Positions 34,602 through 43,303 of a stretch of 64,000 bases of DNA are shown piece by piece; position 1 is the stretch's first letter, and every line of letters begins with the position of its first letter. The notes below the pieces were generated by a model that was not told where the DNA came from, made no database searches, and saw only the letters and a program-made list of their open reading frames with translations. The DNA lies in the NCBI GenBank assembly GCA_002435785.1, contig DIUC01000024.1, forward strand, positions 41,508-105,507, given 5' to 3'. This stretch comes from Saprospiraceae bacterium UBA6168. GTDB lineage: Bacteria; Bacteroidota; Bacteroidia; Chitinophagales; Saprospiraceae. The translations under genes were made by a program, and so were the position numbers.

Positions 34602-34683
34602 GGGTTTAGAGGGTTTAGAAGGTTTAGAAGGTTTAGTGGGCGCCTCGCTCTAAACCTTCTAAACCTTCTAAACCCTCTAAACC
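34602..34683. repeat. Family A inverted repeat, copy 8 (nuoG-nuoH)
   Basis: Left arm AGGGTTTAG/AGGGTTTAG/AAGGTTTAG/AAGGTTTAG (34602-34637), loop TGGGCGCCTCG, right arm CTCTAAACC/TTCTAAACC/TTCTAAACC/CTCTAAACC (34649-34683). This is the most regular copy: four 9-nt units per arm whose spacer dinucleotides (AG, AG, AA, AA) are mirrored in the other arm. Confidence 0.92.
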
Positions 34684-34695
34684 TCAACTTTACCA

Positions 34696-35724
34696 ATGAC
34701 GATTCTAATCTTCAAAATAATCCTCGTCCTCGCCGTTTTCGGCATCACCATGCTGATAGCAATGTACAGCACATGGGCCGAGCGCAAGCTGTCCGCCGTG
34801 ATGCAGGACCGGGTCGGGCCGAACAGGGCAGGCCCGTTGGGGCTGCTGCAACCCGTGGCCGATGGCATTAAGATGTTTACCAAAGAGGAGTTGATTCCAG
34901 CAGGAAGCAATCGGTACTTGTTCATCATTGCGCCGGGTATTGCGATGCTCACGGCGTTGATTACGGGGGCGGTCATCCCTTGGGGCGGCGACTTGAGCAT
35001 CGGCGGGGAGGCATATCCATTGCAAATCACGGACATCAACATCGGGGTGCTTTACCTCTTCGGGGTAATATCGGTAGGGGTTTATGGCATCATGATTGGC
35101 GGCTGGGCGAGCAACAACAAGTACTCGCTGTTGGGCGCACTCCGTGCCAGTTCGCAGATGATTAGCTACGAGATTGCGATGGGCTTCTCCATCATTGCGA
35201 TGGTGATGATGACGGGTAGTTTGAGCCTCCGGGAAATCGTTGCGCAGCAAGATGCTGGCTTCGCAAATGTGGTCTATCAACCGGTGGCGTTCCTGATTTT
35301 CCTGATTTGCGCCTTTGCAGAAACCAACCGTGCGCCCTTTGACTTGCCGGAATGCGAGACAGAACTCATCGGCGGCTTCCACACCGAGTATTCTTCGATG
35401 AAACTTGGGCTGTTCCTGTTTGCGGAGTACATCAACATGTTCATCTCGTCAGCCATCATGGTCAGCTTCTTCTGGGGCGGCTACAATTTCCCGTTCCAGC
35501 ACGAGCTGGGTTTGGGTGAAAACGCCCTTGCCATTGCACAAACGGCTGCGTTCTTTCTTAAGGTTTTCGGCTTCATCTTCTTGTTCATGTGGGTGCGATG
35601 GACGCTGCCCCGCTTCCGCTACGACCAGTTGATGAACCTCGGCTGGAAGGTGCTGCTGCCACTGTCGTTGCTGAATATTTTCGTGACGGGGGTGGTGATG
35701 TATTTCACCGGAAAATTGAATTAA
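34696..35724 (+). CDS. nuoH: NADH-quinone oxidoreductase subunit H
   Basis: A 342-residue membrane subunit with eight helices that closes the quinone tunnel. Conserved loops are present: AERKLSAVMQDRVGPNRAGP near residue 28 and DGIKMFTKEE, then the acidic loop AETNRAPFDLPECETELIGGFHTEYS. Family length is normal. It ends on the base before the next start codon. Confidence 0.97.
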   Translation: MTILIFKIILVLAVFGITMLIAMYSTWAERKLSAVMQDRVGPNRAGPLGLLQPVADGIKMFTKEELIPAGSNRYLFIIAPGIAMLTALITGAVIPWGGDLSIGGEAYPLQITDINIGVLYLFGVISVGVYGIMIGGWASNNKYSLLGALRASSQMISYEIAMGFSIIAMVMMTGSLSLREIVAQQDAGFANVVYQPVAFLIFLICAFAETNRAPFDLPECETELIGGFHTEYSSMKLGLFLFAEYINMFISSAIMVSFFWGGYNFPFQHELGLGENALAIAQTAAFFLKVFGFIFLFMWVRWTLPRFRYDQLMNLGWKVLLPLSLLNIFVTGVVMYFTGKLN

Positions 35725-36156
35725 ATGAAATTGAAAACATCCTTCTTCGTCTTTGCAATTTTGTCGCTTTCATTGGCAGGTTGCGTCAACAAAGCCCCTC
35801 ACACGACCTTCAAGTGCGGGCGCTTGCTGTCCGAGAAGGAATTGGTTCGACTAAACAAAACATCCTACAAGGACTACAAGACAGAGGACTTGGAATTGCT
35901 TGCTGCCTTGACAACTTTGGTCAATGAAACAAGTGGGGATAGCCTTGAACACGAGGTGTTTTTCCGTGAAAAAACTGCTTCCTCATTGACGATGGAAGTT
36001 TTTGGGGTGGAAGCACCGCTGACCATCGAAAAAGTCGCTTGCTCCATCTTTGGTAGAACGGATTTGAAATTGCCAGCAGAACAAAAGATTCTGTTTCACA
36101 AATACCTCAACGGAGGCACTGGCAGTGAATTTTTGATTGGATTGGCCAACAAGTGA
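35725..36156 (+). CDS. Small lipoprotein of unknown function inside the nuo operon
   Basis: A 143-residue protein beginning directly after the nuoH stop. Residues 1-20 form a lipoprotein signal with the lipobox LAGC. The mature part (starting CVNKAPHTTFKCGRLLS) has three cysteines besides the lipid-bearing one, or two if C30 pairs with C107, and no motif I know. Zero-gap spacing with nuoH implies co-translation. It is not a known complex I subunit; it may be an unrelated insertion or an undescribed accessory factor. Downstream lies a gene remnant. Confidence 0.7.
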   Translation: MKLKTSFFVFAILSLSLAGCVNKAPHTTFKCGRLLSEKELVRLNKTSYKDYKTEDLELLAALTTLVNETSGDSLEHEVFFREKTASSLTMEVFGVEAPLTIEKVACSIFGRTDLKLPAEQKILFHKYLNGGTGSEFLIGLANK

Positions 36157-36177
36157 TTTTGAAGTTGTTGACCTAAA

Positions 36178-36342
36178 ATGTTGATGCTGGGAAAACAGGT
36201 GTTGGCAGTAACCAATTTTCCCCCAAAACAAATCGCCAATTTTATCTCCGAATGTTTGGTACTCGGAGTAGTTGGCGATGAAAAAGAAGTGACACTTTTG
36301 CAGCCCGAAAGGCAAGTGCCGAATGGGTTGCGGGTTTTATAG
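36178..36342 (+). pseudogene. csaA: 3' remnant of a CsaA-type tRNA-binding protein gene
   Basis: An open stretch of 54 codons reads GKQVLAVTNFPPKQIANFIS...CLVLGVVGDEKEVTLLQPER...VPNGLRVL, which is the C-terminal half of the CsaA/tRNA-binding (OB-fold) domain: homologs run through VNFPPKQIA.F.SE.LVLG and end with L.P...V.NG..I. Intact CsaA has about 110 residues; the N-terminal half is missing and an in-frame TGA lies three codons upstream. I therefore call it a decayed fragment left between the lipoprotein gene and nuoI. The recognition is from memory of the family; a search would settle it. Confidence 0.72.
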
Positions 36343-36411
36343 TCATTCGTCATTCGTTATTGGTCATTATCGAAGTGTCCCAATGACAAATGACCAATGA
36401 CCCCAATGACA
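36343..36411. repeat. Inverted repeat of TCATTGG/CCAATGA units
   Basis: Left arm GTCATTCGTCATTCGTTATT then GGTCATT (36342-36368), right arm AATGACAAATGACCAATGAC then CCCAATGAC (36382-36410). Units of 8 nt on average. Same layout as families A, B and E but a different unit. It overlaps an ATG at 36390 that is in frame with nuoI; I do not use that start. Confidence 0.75.
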
Positions 36412-36416
36412 TTTTT

Positions 36417-37013
<597 letters not shown>

Positions 37014-37017
37014 CGAA

Positions 37018-37518
37018 ATGCCGATTTCCGAAATACTTTTTTGGGTACTATCCACCACAGCGGTCGTTTGCTCGCTGTTGGTCATCGCATCGAGGGATGC
37101 CGTACACAGCGCTTTGTTCCTCATCGTCACGTTTTTTGCGGTGGCTGGGCATTACTTTTTGCTCAATGCCCACTTCTTGGCGGCGGTTCACGTCATCGTT
37201 TATGCAGGAGCCATCATGGTGCTTTTCCTCTATGCCGTGATGATGCTCAACCTAAAAAAAGACGAAGAATCTGGCAAGAAACCTTGGTTCAAATTCGCAG
37301 CAGCCATTTCGGCAGGATTGTTTTTGTTGGTTTTGACGGTCGCCGTGAAACGCACCGAATCCCCTCAAATCATCGGTACAGACACCCAAATCGGCACGGT
37401 CGAAAGCCTCGGTCAAGTCCTGTTCAACGAGTTCTTGTTGCCTTTTGAAATATCCGCATTTCTCTTTCTCTCAGCGATGGTGGGAGCGGTGCTATTGAGT
37501 AAAAAACAGCTAAGTTAG
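37018..37518 (+). CDS. nuoJ: NADH-quinone oxidoreductase subunit J
   Basis: A 166-residue membrane subunit with five helices. The family's conserved helix 3 is clear: AHFLAAVHVIVYAGAIMVLFLYAVMML, containing the pi-bulge region important for coupling. Start ATG 37018, four bases after the nuoI stop. A family-E inverted repeat follows the stop. Confidence 0.95.
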   Translation: MPISEILFWVLSTTAVVCSLLVIASRDAVHSALFLIVTFFAVAGHYFLLNAHFLAAVHVIVYAGAIMVLFLYAVMMLNLKKDEESGKKPWFKFAAAISAGLFLLVLTVAVKRTESPQIIGTDTQIGTVESLGQVLFNEFLLPFEISAFLFLSAMVGAVLLSKKQLS

Positions 37519-37582
37519 GGATGAGGAATGAGGGGTGAGGGATGACGCGTTCATCCCTCACCCCTCATTCCTCATCCCTCAG
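37519..37582. repeat. Inverted repeat of GGATGAG/GGAATGAG units (nuoJ-nuoK)
   Basis: Left arm GGATGAGGAATGAGGGGTGA then GGGATGA (37519-37545), loop CGCGT, right arm TCATCCCTCACCCCTCATTC then CTCATCCCTC (37551-37580). Complementarity is essentially perfect over 27 nt. It fills the 70-nt gap between nuoJ and nuoK. Confidence 0.88.
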
Positions 37583-37588
37583 TAAATC

Positions 37589-37888
37589 ATGTCCATCAAC
37601 TACTACCTCTACCTCTCCACTGCCCTGTTCTGCATCGGTGCGTTTGGGGTCATTTACCGAAGGAACGCCATCGTGAAGTTTATGTGCATCGAACTGATGC
37701 TCAATGCGGTGAACCTGCTCATGGTCGCTTTCTCCACGGTGTGGGGGCAGGCGCAGGGACAGGTTTTCGTGTTCTTCATCATGGCCGTCGCAGCAGCGGA
37801 GGTGGCGGTCGGATTGGCCATTTTGATGATGATTTATCGAAACCTCCAATCAACCGACACCTCGATTTTGAGCAAACTAAAATGGTGA
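37589..37888 (+). CDS. nuoK: NADH-quinone oxidoreductase subunit K
   Basis: A 99-residue membrane subunit with three helices, homologous to Mrp antiporter MrpC. The conserved glutamates in helices 2 and 3 are present (FMCIELMLNAVNLLMVAF and AAAEVAVGLAILMMIYR). Family length is about 100 residues. It is followed by a second copy of the GGATGAG-type repeat. Confidence 0.96.
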   Translation: MSINYYLYLSTALFCIGAFGVIYRRNAIVKFMCIELMLNAVNLLMVAFSTVWGQAQGQVFVFFIMAVAAAEVAVGLAILMMIYRNLQSTDTSILSKLKW

Positions 37889-37895
37889 TAACAGG

Positions 37896-37965
37896 GATGA
37901 GGAACGAGGGATGAGGCATGACCAATGCACCATCATCCCTCCTTCCTCATCCCTCATTCCTCAAC
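37896..37965. repeat. Inverted repeat of GGATGAG units (nuoK-nuoL)
   Basis: Left arm GGGATGAGGAACGAGGGATG then AGGCATGA (37894-37921), loop CCAATGCACCA, right arm TCATCCCTCCTTCCTCATCC then CTCATTCCTCA (37933-37963). Related to the nuoJ-nuoK copy but with several substitutions. It runs to within three bases of the nuoL start. Confidence 0.85.
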
Positions 37966-37967
37966 TT

Positions 37968-39869
37968 GTGGATTTAATCATAAAAATAGCCGCCTTCGCA
38001 CCGCTCGCCACCTTTATGGTGATACTCACGAGCTACCGTTGGCTTTCAAAAACCCAGACGGCCATCGTTGCTTGCCTCGGGGTTTTCGCATCGTTTGTAT
38101 GCGCTTGCGCAATATTCTACGAGCAGTTGAACAACCCGCACACTGAAGTGGTGACGGTCTATCAGTGGATTTCCAGCGGGACTTTCAGCTCGTCCTTCAA
38201 TTTTTTGGTGGACAGGCTCACCGCCGTTTTCCTGATGTTCGTGACGGGAGTTGGTTTCCTAATCCACTTGTTTTCAGTGGGTTATATGTGGGAGGACGAT
38301 GGCTTTCGCCGCTTTTTTTCTTACCTCAACCTGTTCTTGTTCTTCATGTTGGTGCTGGTCATGGCCGATAGCTTCCTCATCACCTTCATCGGTTGGGAGG
38401 GGGTTGGCTTCTGCTCCTTCATGCTCATCAGTTTTTGGTACAAGGACATGAAGAACAACGACGCCGCCAAGAAAGCCTTCGTGATGAACCGTATCGGCGA
38501 CTTCGGCTTCCTGATGGCGATGTGCCTGCTCTTCGTCAACCTCGGCAGCTTGGAGTATTCGCAGCTTTTTTTTGGTGAAAAACTGCCGCTGCTCCAACAG
38601 CTCTCGCCGGGCTTGTTGGCACTGATAGCGGGCTGCCTCGTGCTGGGTGCCGTGGGCAAGAGCGCCCAAATACCCCTCTTCACCTGGCTCCCCGATGCCA
38701 TGGCCGCCCCGACCCCTGTCTCGGCGCTCATCCATGCCGCCACAATGGTGACGGCGGGCATTTACCTCGTGGCCCGCACCAACGCCTTGTTCGCCCTCAC
38801 GCCCGACATCTCCATGCTCGTGGCCATCATCGGGACCGCCACTGCGCTGGTTGGTGCAGCCATTGGCCTCCTCCAAACGGACATCAAAAAAGTATTGGCC
38901 TATTCTACCGTCAGCCAATTGGGGCTGATGTTCATGGCATTGGGCTTGGGCGCTTACACGGCGGCCATTTTCCATGTCATCACCCATGCGTTTTTCAAGG
39001 CGCTGTTGTTCCTCGGTTCGGGCAGCGTCATCCATGCCATGAGCGGCGAGCAGGACATCAGGCGGATGGGCGGGCTTCGCAAAAAACTGCCCATCACCTA
39101 CCGCACCTTTCTCATTGGCACCTTGGCGATTTCGGGCATTCCGCCGTTGGCAGGTTTCTTCAGCAAGGACCAGATTTTGGCCTCTGCATTTGAGCACAAT
39201 ATCCTCTTTTTCATCCTCGGAATGGGGGTGTCGCTGATGACGGCATTCTACATGTTCCGGGTGCTGTTCCTCACTTTCTTTGGCGAGTTCCGTGGCACAG
39301 AGGAGCAGCGCCACCACCTCCATGAGTCGCCACCACTGATGACCATTCCGCTCATCATCTTGGCCGTGTTGTCCATCGTCGGCGGCTGGATGGGCATCCC
39401 GCACGGCTTGGCACATGCCATGGGAATTCACAAGAACTTCGATACATTTTTGGCACCGGTGCTCGGGACATTCGAGATGCACGCCAGCCTTGGCTTGGAG
39501 CTGGCCCTCATGGGCGGCACGACGCTGCTCATCCTTGGCATCATCTACTACGCTTATTCGCTTTTTGTAAAAAAACAAGTACGACCTGTGCGGGACGTGG
39601 AAGCACTAACCGGGTTTGCGAGGTTGCTTGCTGGTCGGTTTTTCATTGATGAGTTTTACCGAAAATACATTGTGCAATCAATTGACAAACTCTCGGCCTT
39701 GCTCGAACGGGGCGTCGAGCGATTACTGGACGGAACGGCCAACGGCACAGGCAGTTTGGTGTCTGCCTTTAGCAGCCGACTGCGGTTGGTGCAAACGGGG
39801 CAGTTGGACCATTATGCGTTGGTGTTCGTGCTGGCCGTCGCTACGATGTTGGCGGTCTTGATAGTTTGA
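37968..39869 (+). CDS. nuoL: NADH-quinone oxidoreductase subunit L
   Basis: A 633-residue antiporter-like proton-pumping subunit at the far end of the membrane arm. Conserved segments include GWEGVGFCSFMLISFWY with the helix-5 glutamate, SAQIPLFTWLPDAMAAPTPV and STVSQLGLMFMALG, with the lysines of the proton path. I start at GTG 37968 (VDLIIKIAAFAPL); in-frame codons upstream derive from the repeat. The C-terminal lateral helix and last helix (residues ~540-633) are present. Confidence 0.95.
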   Translation: MDLIIKIAAFAPLATFMVILTSYRWLSKTQTAIVACLGVFASFVCACAIFYEQLNNPHTEVVTVYQWISSGTFSSSFNFLVDRLTAVFLMFVTGVGFLIHLFSVGYMWEDDGFRRFFSYLNLFLFFMLVLVMADSFLITFIGWEGVGFCSFMLISFWYKDMKNNDAAKKAFVMNRIGDFGFLMAMCLLFVNLGSLEYSQLFFGEKLPLLQQLSPGLLALIAGCLVLGAVGKSAQIPLFTWLPDAMAAPTPVSALIHAATMVTAGIYLVARTNALFALTPDISMLVAIIGTATALVGAAIGLLQTDIKKVLAYSTVSQLGLMFMALGLGAYTAAIFHVITHAFFKALLFLGSGSVIHAMSGEQDIRRMGGLRKKLPITYRTFLIGTLAISGIPPLAGFFSKDQILASAFEHNILFFILGMGVSLMTAFYMFRVLFLTFFGEFRGTEEQRHHLHESPPLMTIPLIILAVLSIVGGWMGIPHGLAHAMGIHKNFDTFLAPVLGTFEMHASLGLELALMGGTTLLILGIIYYAYSLFVKKQVRPVRDVEALTGFARLLAGRFFIDEFYRKYIVQSIDKLSALLERGVERLLDGTANGTGSLVSAFSSRLRLVQTGQLDHYALVFVLAVATMLAVLIV

Positions 39870-39919
39870 AAAACCATGTGATTTTCCCAAGCCCCAATTT
39901 CCCAAAATCAACTTAAAAA

Positions 39920-41368
39920 ATGCTGCTTTTACCTTTACTACTCATACCCTTGCTCACGGCCATTTTTACCTATTTTTCGGGTAAAAATGCGAAGTACGTT
40001 TCGCTTTTCGGGTCGTTGCTGAACGCCGTTTACGTGTTGTTCCTGCTGTACACTTACAACACGACCGGGCAGGAAACCATCCGATTCTCCGTGCCGTGGA
40101 TACCGCAGTTGGGCACCAGTTTCAGCTTGATGCTCGATGGTATCAGCTTGATGTTGACCATCCTATCGGCCATCGTCATGCCGATGGTGCTGTACGCCTC
40201 CTTCAACCGTGACTACCCCGACCGCCATGTGTTGTATGCCTTGATGATGCTCATGGATGCAGCAATGGCGGGCAGTTTCATCGCCGCAGACGGCTTTTTG
40301 TTTTATGTTTTTTGGGAAATAGCGCTGATTCCCATCTACTTTATTTGCTTGAAATGGGGTGGGGAAGGCCGCCAACGCATTACTCTGAAATTTTTTCTTT
40401 ACACGATGCTCGGCAGCCTCTTTATGCTGTTTGCGTTCATCTATCTTTACCAACATACCCCCGAAAAAACCTTTGCGCTGCAAGCGCTCTATGAGGCGGG
40501 CCGCAGCTTGTCCATTGCGGAGCAGGGACTTGTGTTCGCTGGCATATTCCTCGCCTTTGCCATCAAAATGCCCATTTTCCCGTTCCATACCTGGCAGCCG
40601 GAAACCTACTACATCGCCCCAACGCCGGGCGCCATGTTGCTCTCAGGCATCATGCTCAAAATGGCCACCTACGGCATCATCCGGTGGCTGATTCCAGTGG
40701 TGCCACAGGGGGTAGCCGAGTATGGAATTTGGGCGGTGGGGCTTGCGGTCGTCAGCATTTTGTATGCCTCGTTCATCTCCATTGTGCAAAGGGATTACAA
40801 GCGGCTCATTGCCTTTGCTTCCATTGCCCACGTAGGGCTGATAGCGGCGGGCCTCCTTTCCGTCAACGTGCAGGGCATACAGGGTGGCTTGGTGGAAATG
40901 TTGAGCCACGGCGTCAATACGGTCGGGCTTTTCTTCGTCTATGACATCATCGTGACCCGCACCGGCACCTCGGACATGGACAAGCTCGGTGGCATACGGG
41001 CAATTGACCCCCGGTTGGGTTTCATGTTCCTCGTCATCGTGCTGAGCGTGGTGGCGTTGCCGTTCACCAATGGTTTTGTGGGCGAGTTCCTGCTTATCAT
41101 CGGCTTGTTTCAGTACAATCAGGTACTGGGCGCATTGGCTGGCCTGAGCATCATACTTGGGGTGATTTACATGTTCCGCTCCTTCCAAAAAATGATGCTT
41201 GGCGAGGTGAAGGATGAGGCCATCAACTACAAGAAACAAACCCGGCAAGAGACCCTGTTGCTGTTGATAGTCTGTGTTTTTATCGTAGGTTTTGGGGTGT
41301 ACCCCAAGCCGATTTTGGCCATCTCCGAGAAGTCGGTGCTGGAGTTGTTGCAGGGAATTGCTCAATAA
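39920..41368 (+). CDS. nuoM: NADH-quinone oxidoreductase subunit M
   Basis: A 482-residue antiporter-like subunit with about 14 helices. Diagnostic are FYVFWEIALIPIYFICLKWGG with the helix-5 glutamate, AFAIKMPIFPFHTWQPETY, and DYKRLIAFASIAHVGLIAAG. It pumps protons alongside NuoL and NuoN. Start ATG 39920, 50 nt after nuoL. The gap upstream has no inverted repeat of the unit type, unlike most other nuo junctions. Confidence 0.96.
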   Translation: MLLLPLLLIPLLTAIFTYFSGKNAKYVSLFGSLLNAVYVLFLLYTYNTTGQETIRFSVPWIPQLGTSFSLMLDGISLMLTILSAIVMPMVLYASFNRDYPDRHVLYALMMLMDAAMAGSFIAADGFLFYVFWEIALIPIYFICLKWGGEGRQRITLKFFLYTMLGSLFMLFAFIYLYQHTPEKTFALQALYEAGRSLSIAEQGLVFAGIFLAFAIKMPIFPFHTWQPETYYIAPTPGAMLLSGIMLKMATYGIIRWLIPVVPQGVAEYGIWAVGLAVVSILYASFISIVQRDYKRLIAFASIAHVGLIAAGLLSVNVQGIQGGLVEMLSHGVNTVGLFFVYDIIVTRTGTSDMDKLGGIRAIDPRLGFMFLVIVLSVVALPFTNGFVGEFLLIIGLFQYNQVLGALAGLSIILGVIYMFRSFQKMMLGEVKDEAINYKKQTRQETLLLLIVCVFIVGFGVYPKPILAISEKSVLELLQGIAQ

Positions 41369-41372
41369 AAAG

Positions 41373-41546
41373 GATTGAAGGATTGGAGGATTGAAGGGAT
41401 GAATGTCACCACGACTGCCTTCAATTCCTCAAACGCTGGTTCAAGTCTCCAGACTTGAACCGGATATTGGCATGTCTCCGACGTGCAAAAAACGAGGTCA
41501 GAGACCTCGATATATTTGTTTCAAGTCTGGAGACTTGAACCAGCGT
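41373..41546. repeat. Compound inverted repeats between nuoM and nuoN
   Basis: Two elements. 41373-41428 is a short GGATTGAAGGATTGGAGGAT-type arm with the partial complement CCTTCAATTCCTC. Next, a 26-nt inverted repeat, 41434-41459 with 41520-41545, whose arms are each near-palindromes (TTCAAGTCTCCAGACTTGAA), encloses about 60 nt with two further small hairpins (GCATGTCTCCGACGTGC and CGAGGTCAGAGACCTCG). This is the same plan as the nested element before nuoF. No gene-like frame. Confidence 0.88.
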
Positions 41547-41577
41547 TCTGAACAAAAGAAGGTTTCGATTTTCTGGT

Positions 41578-42927
41578 ATGACTGAATTAATCATAATTTC
41601 ACTCACAGGCGTTGCCGCCCTTGTTTCCGAGTTTTTGAACCTTCGGAAAATGTTGTTGCCAATGGCCATCTTGGCGCTGTTGGCGGTACTTGGCCTCAGT
41701 TTTTCAAATTTTGGCAATGCCGAGTTGGTCTTCAACATGGCCAGCCTTGATGGGTTTTCCCGTCCTTTCCTAATGGTGCTCTGCACCTTGGGCATCCTTT
41801 GGTTCTGGGGGTTTCGGCGATTTTTTGAGGAGGAAAAAACGACCACCGACTACTTTGCCCTCACACTGTTTTCCTTTGCAGGGGCAGTCTGCATGGTATC
41901 CTACACCAACTTGGCCATGCTGTTTTTGGGCGTCGAAATCCTGTCCATCCCGGTGTACGTGTTGGCGGGCAGCCGCAAATCCGACGTTAGGGGTAATGAG
42001 GCGGCGTTCAAATACTTCCTATTGGGGGCGTTTTCGTCCGGCTTTTTGTTGTTCGGCATTGCGCTAATTTATGGTGCTGTCGGCACTTTCGATTTGGGGG
42101 AAATAACGGCCAAACTTGCCAGTTTAACACCTGACAACCAATCACTTGTGCAAATCGGGTTTGTGCTTACGGTGGCTGCATTTGCCTTCAAGGTGGCCGC
42201 TGCGCCCTTCCATTTCTGGGCACCGGACGTGTACGAAGGCTCCCCCACACCCATCACTGCCTATATGGTGACGGTAGTAAAGGTGGCTGCATTTGCTGCC
42301 CTTTTGAAGTTTTTCCAAGCCTTTGAGGGGGCCATTCCTCAGACGGTTGCATGGGCGGTGTATGCCCTTTGTTTCCTCACGCTCATGGTCGCCAACTTGG
42401 TTGCCGCTTCGCAAAAAAACGTGAAGCGCCTCATGGCCTATTCCAGCATATCGCATACGGGATTCATGCTCACGGGCATATTCAGCCAACAGGTAGGAGC
42501 GGAGAACTTGCTCGTTTACTATAGCCTCGTGTATGGCATTGCCAGCCTTATTGCGTTTCGGGTACTGTGGTTCTTGCGCAATGAAGTGGCTGATATTCAG
42601 GACTTTAAGGGCATGTTGCATACCAACCAATTGGCAGCGGTTGCCGTTATTCTTGCCATGCTTTCCATGGCGGGCATTCCGCCGTTGGCAGGTTTTATCG
42701 CTAAATATCGGGTGCTGGCAGCCGCATCTGCTGCTGGTCAGGGCTGGCTCGTGGTGGTGGGCATTTTGGCCTCGCTGTTGGCCATTTACTACTATTTCAA
42801 AATCATCATCGTGATGTTCGAGCCGTGGGAAACTGCACCAAACCGGGAATTGAAGCTGGCGGACAAGGTTTTTCTTTATGTCTGCTGTGCGTTGTTGTTG
42901 GGGTTGACGGTGTGGCCGGTGGTGTGA
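41578..42927 (+). CDS. nuoN: NADH-quinone oxidoreductase subunit N
   Basis: A 449-residue antiporter-like subunit, last gene of the operon. Seen: YTNLAMLFLGVEILSIPVYVLAG with the helix-5 glutamate, AFAFKVAAAPFHFWAPDVYEGSPTPIT, and NVKRLMAYSSISHTGFMLTG. Slightly shorter than E. coli NuoN at the C-terminus. No terminator hairpin is obvious in the 134 nt to the convergent hicA gene. Confidence 0.95.
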   Translation: MTELIIISLTGVAALVSEFLNLRKMLLPMAILALLAVLGLSFSNFGNAELVFNMASLDGFSRPFLMVLCTLGILWFWGFRRFFEEEKTTTDYFALTLFSFAGAVCMVSYTNLAMLFLGVEILSIPVYVLAGSRKSDVRGNEAAFKYFLLGAFSSGFLLFGIALIYGAVGTFDLGEITAKLASLTPDNQSLVQIGFVLTVAAFAFKVAAAPFHFWAPDVYEGSPTPITAYMVTVVKVAAFAALLKFFQAFEGAIPQTVAWAVYALCFLTLMVANLVAASQKNVKRLMAYSSISHTGFMLTGIFSQQVGAENLLVYYSLVYGIASLIAFRVLWFLRNEVADIQDFKGMLHTNQLAAVAVILAMLSMAGIPPLAGFIAKYRVLAAASAAGQGWLVVVGILASLLAIYYYFKIIIVMFEPWETAPNRELKLADKVFLYVCCALLLGLTVWPVV

Positions 42928-43061
42928 TAAAGGGTAACTATGCCCGCTGATAAAGGGTCAATAAAATAGGTAGTGTCAACGGGGGCTGCTGAAATTCTGA
43001 AAGAAGAGGAGGGTGCGAGATTACAAATTGGAACCAGTCGCTGTTGGAATTAGATGGATAA

Positions 43062-43295
43062 TCAAAGTGATTCAAGTACCTCGAAAAATTCTTTTTCGGA
43101 CTTGCCCATCGTTCTTAGATTGTTTTTGAAAATAAAATAGGGAAGTTCCCGGTGAGTAGCTTGGAAAATGACAGGCCGCAACATGCCGGGTTTTGACCAT
43201 CGTTCGTGGCTCCCATTGGTGCCTTTTAATGTTAAGCCCCAATGTTTGATGACTTTCCTAAAGTCGTCCGTTTTTATGGTTTTGTTATTCGCCAT
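43062..43295 (-). CDS. hicA: HicA-type toxin
   Basis: A 77-residue protein of the HicA mRNA interferase family (dsRBD-like fold). The catalytic histidine lies in GTNGSHERW (H30), the family's GSH motif. The preceding segment TDDFRKVIKHWGLTLKG is the usual first helix and strand. It is slightly longer than the shortest HicA proteins. It follows hicB by 8 nt, in the order antitoxin then toxin. It ends convergent with nuoN. Confidence 0.88.
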   Translation of the reverse strand: MANNKTIKTDDFRKVIKHWGLTLKGTNGSHERWSKPGMLRPVIFQATHRELPYFIFKNNLRTMGKSEKEFFEVLESL

Positions 43296-43303
43296 ACCAA
43301 GTA

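Noticed and set aside
25391..34683. GGTTTAG repeats as telomere-like DNA
   Set aside because: The unit resembles the plant-type telomere motif TTTAGGG, but the repeats are short, imperfect, inverted and internal to a bacterial operon.
36390..36416. Upstream ATG for nuoI
   Set aside because: It lies within an inverted repeat and would add nine residues unlike NuoI homologs.
38274..39578. 434-codon antisense frame opposite nuoL
   Set aside because: The histidine- and glutamine-rich translation is what a reversed membrane-protein gene gives; nuoL is certain.
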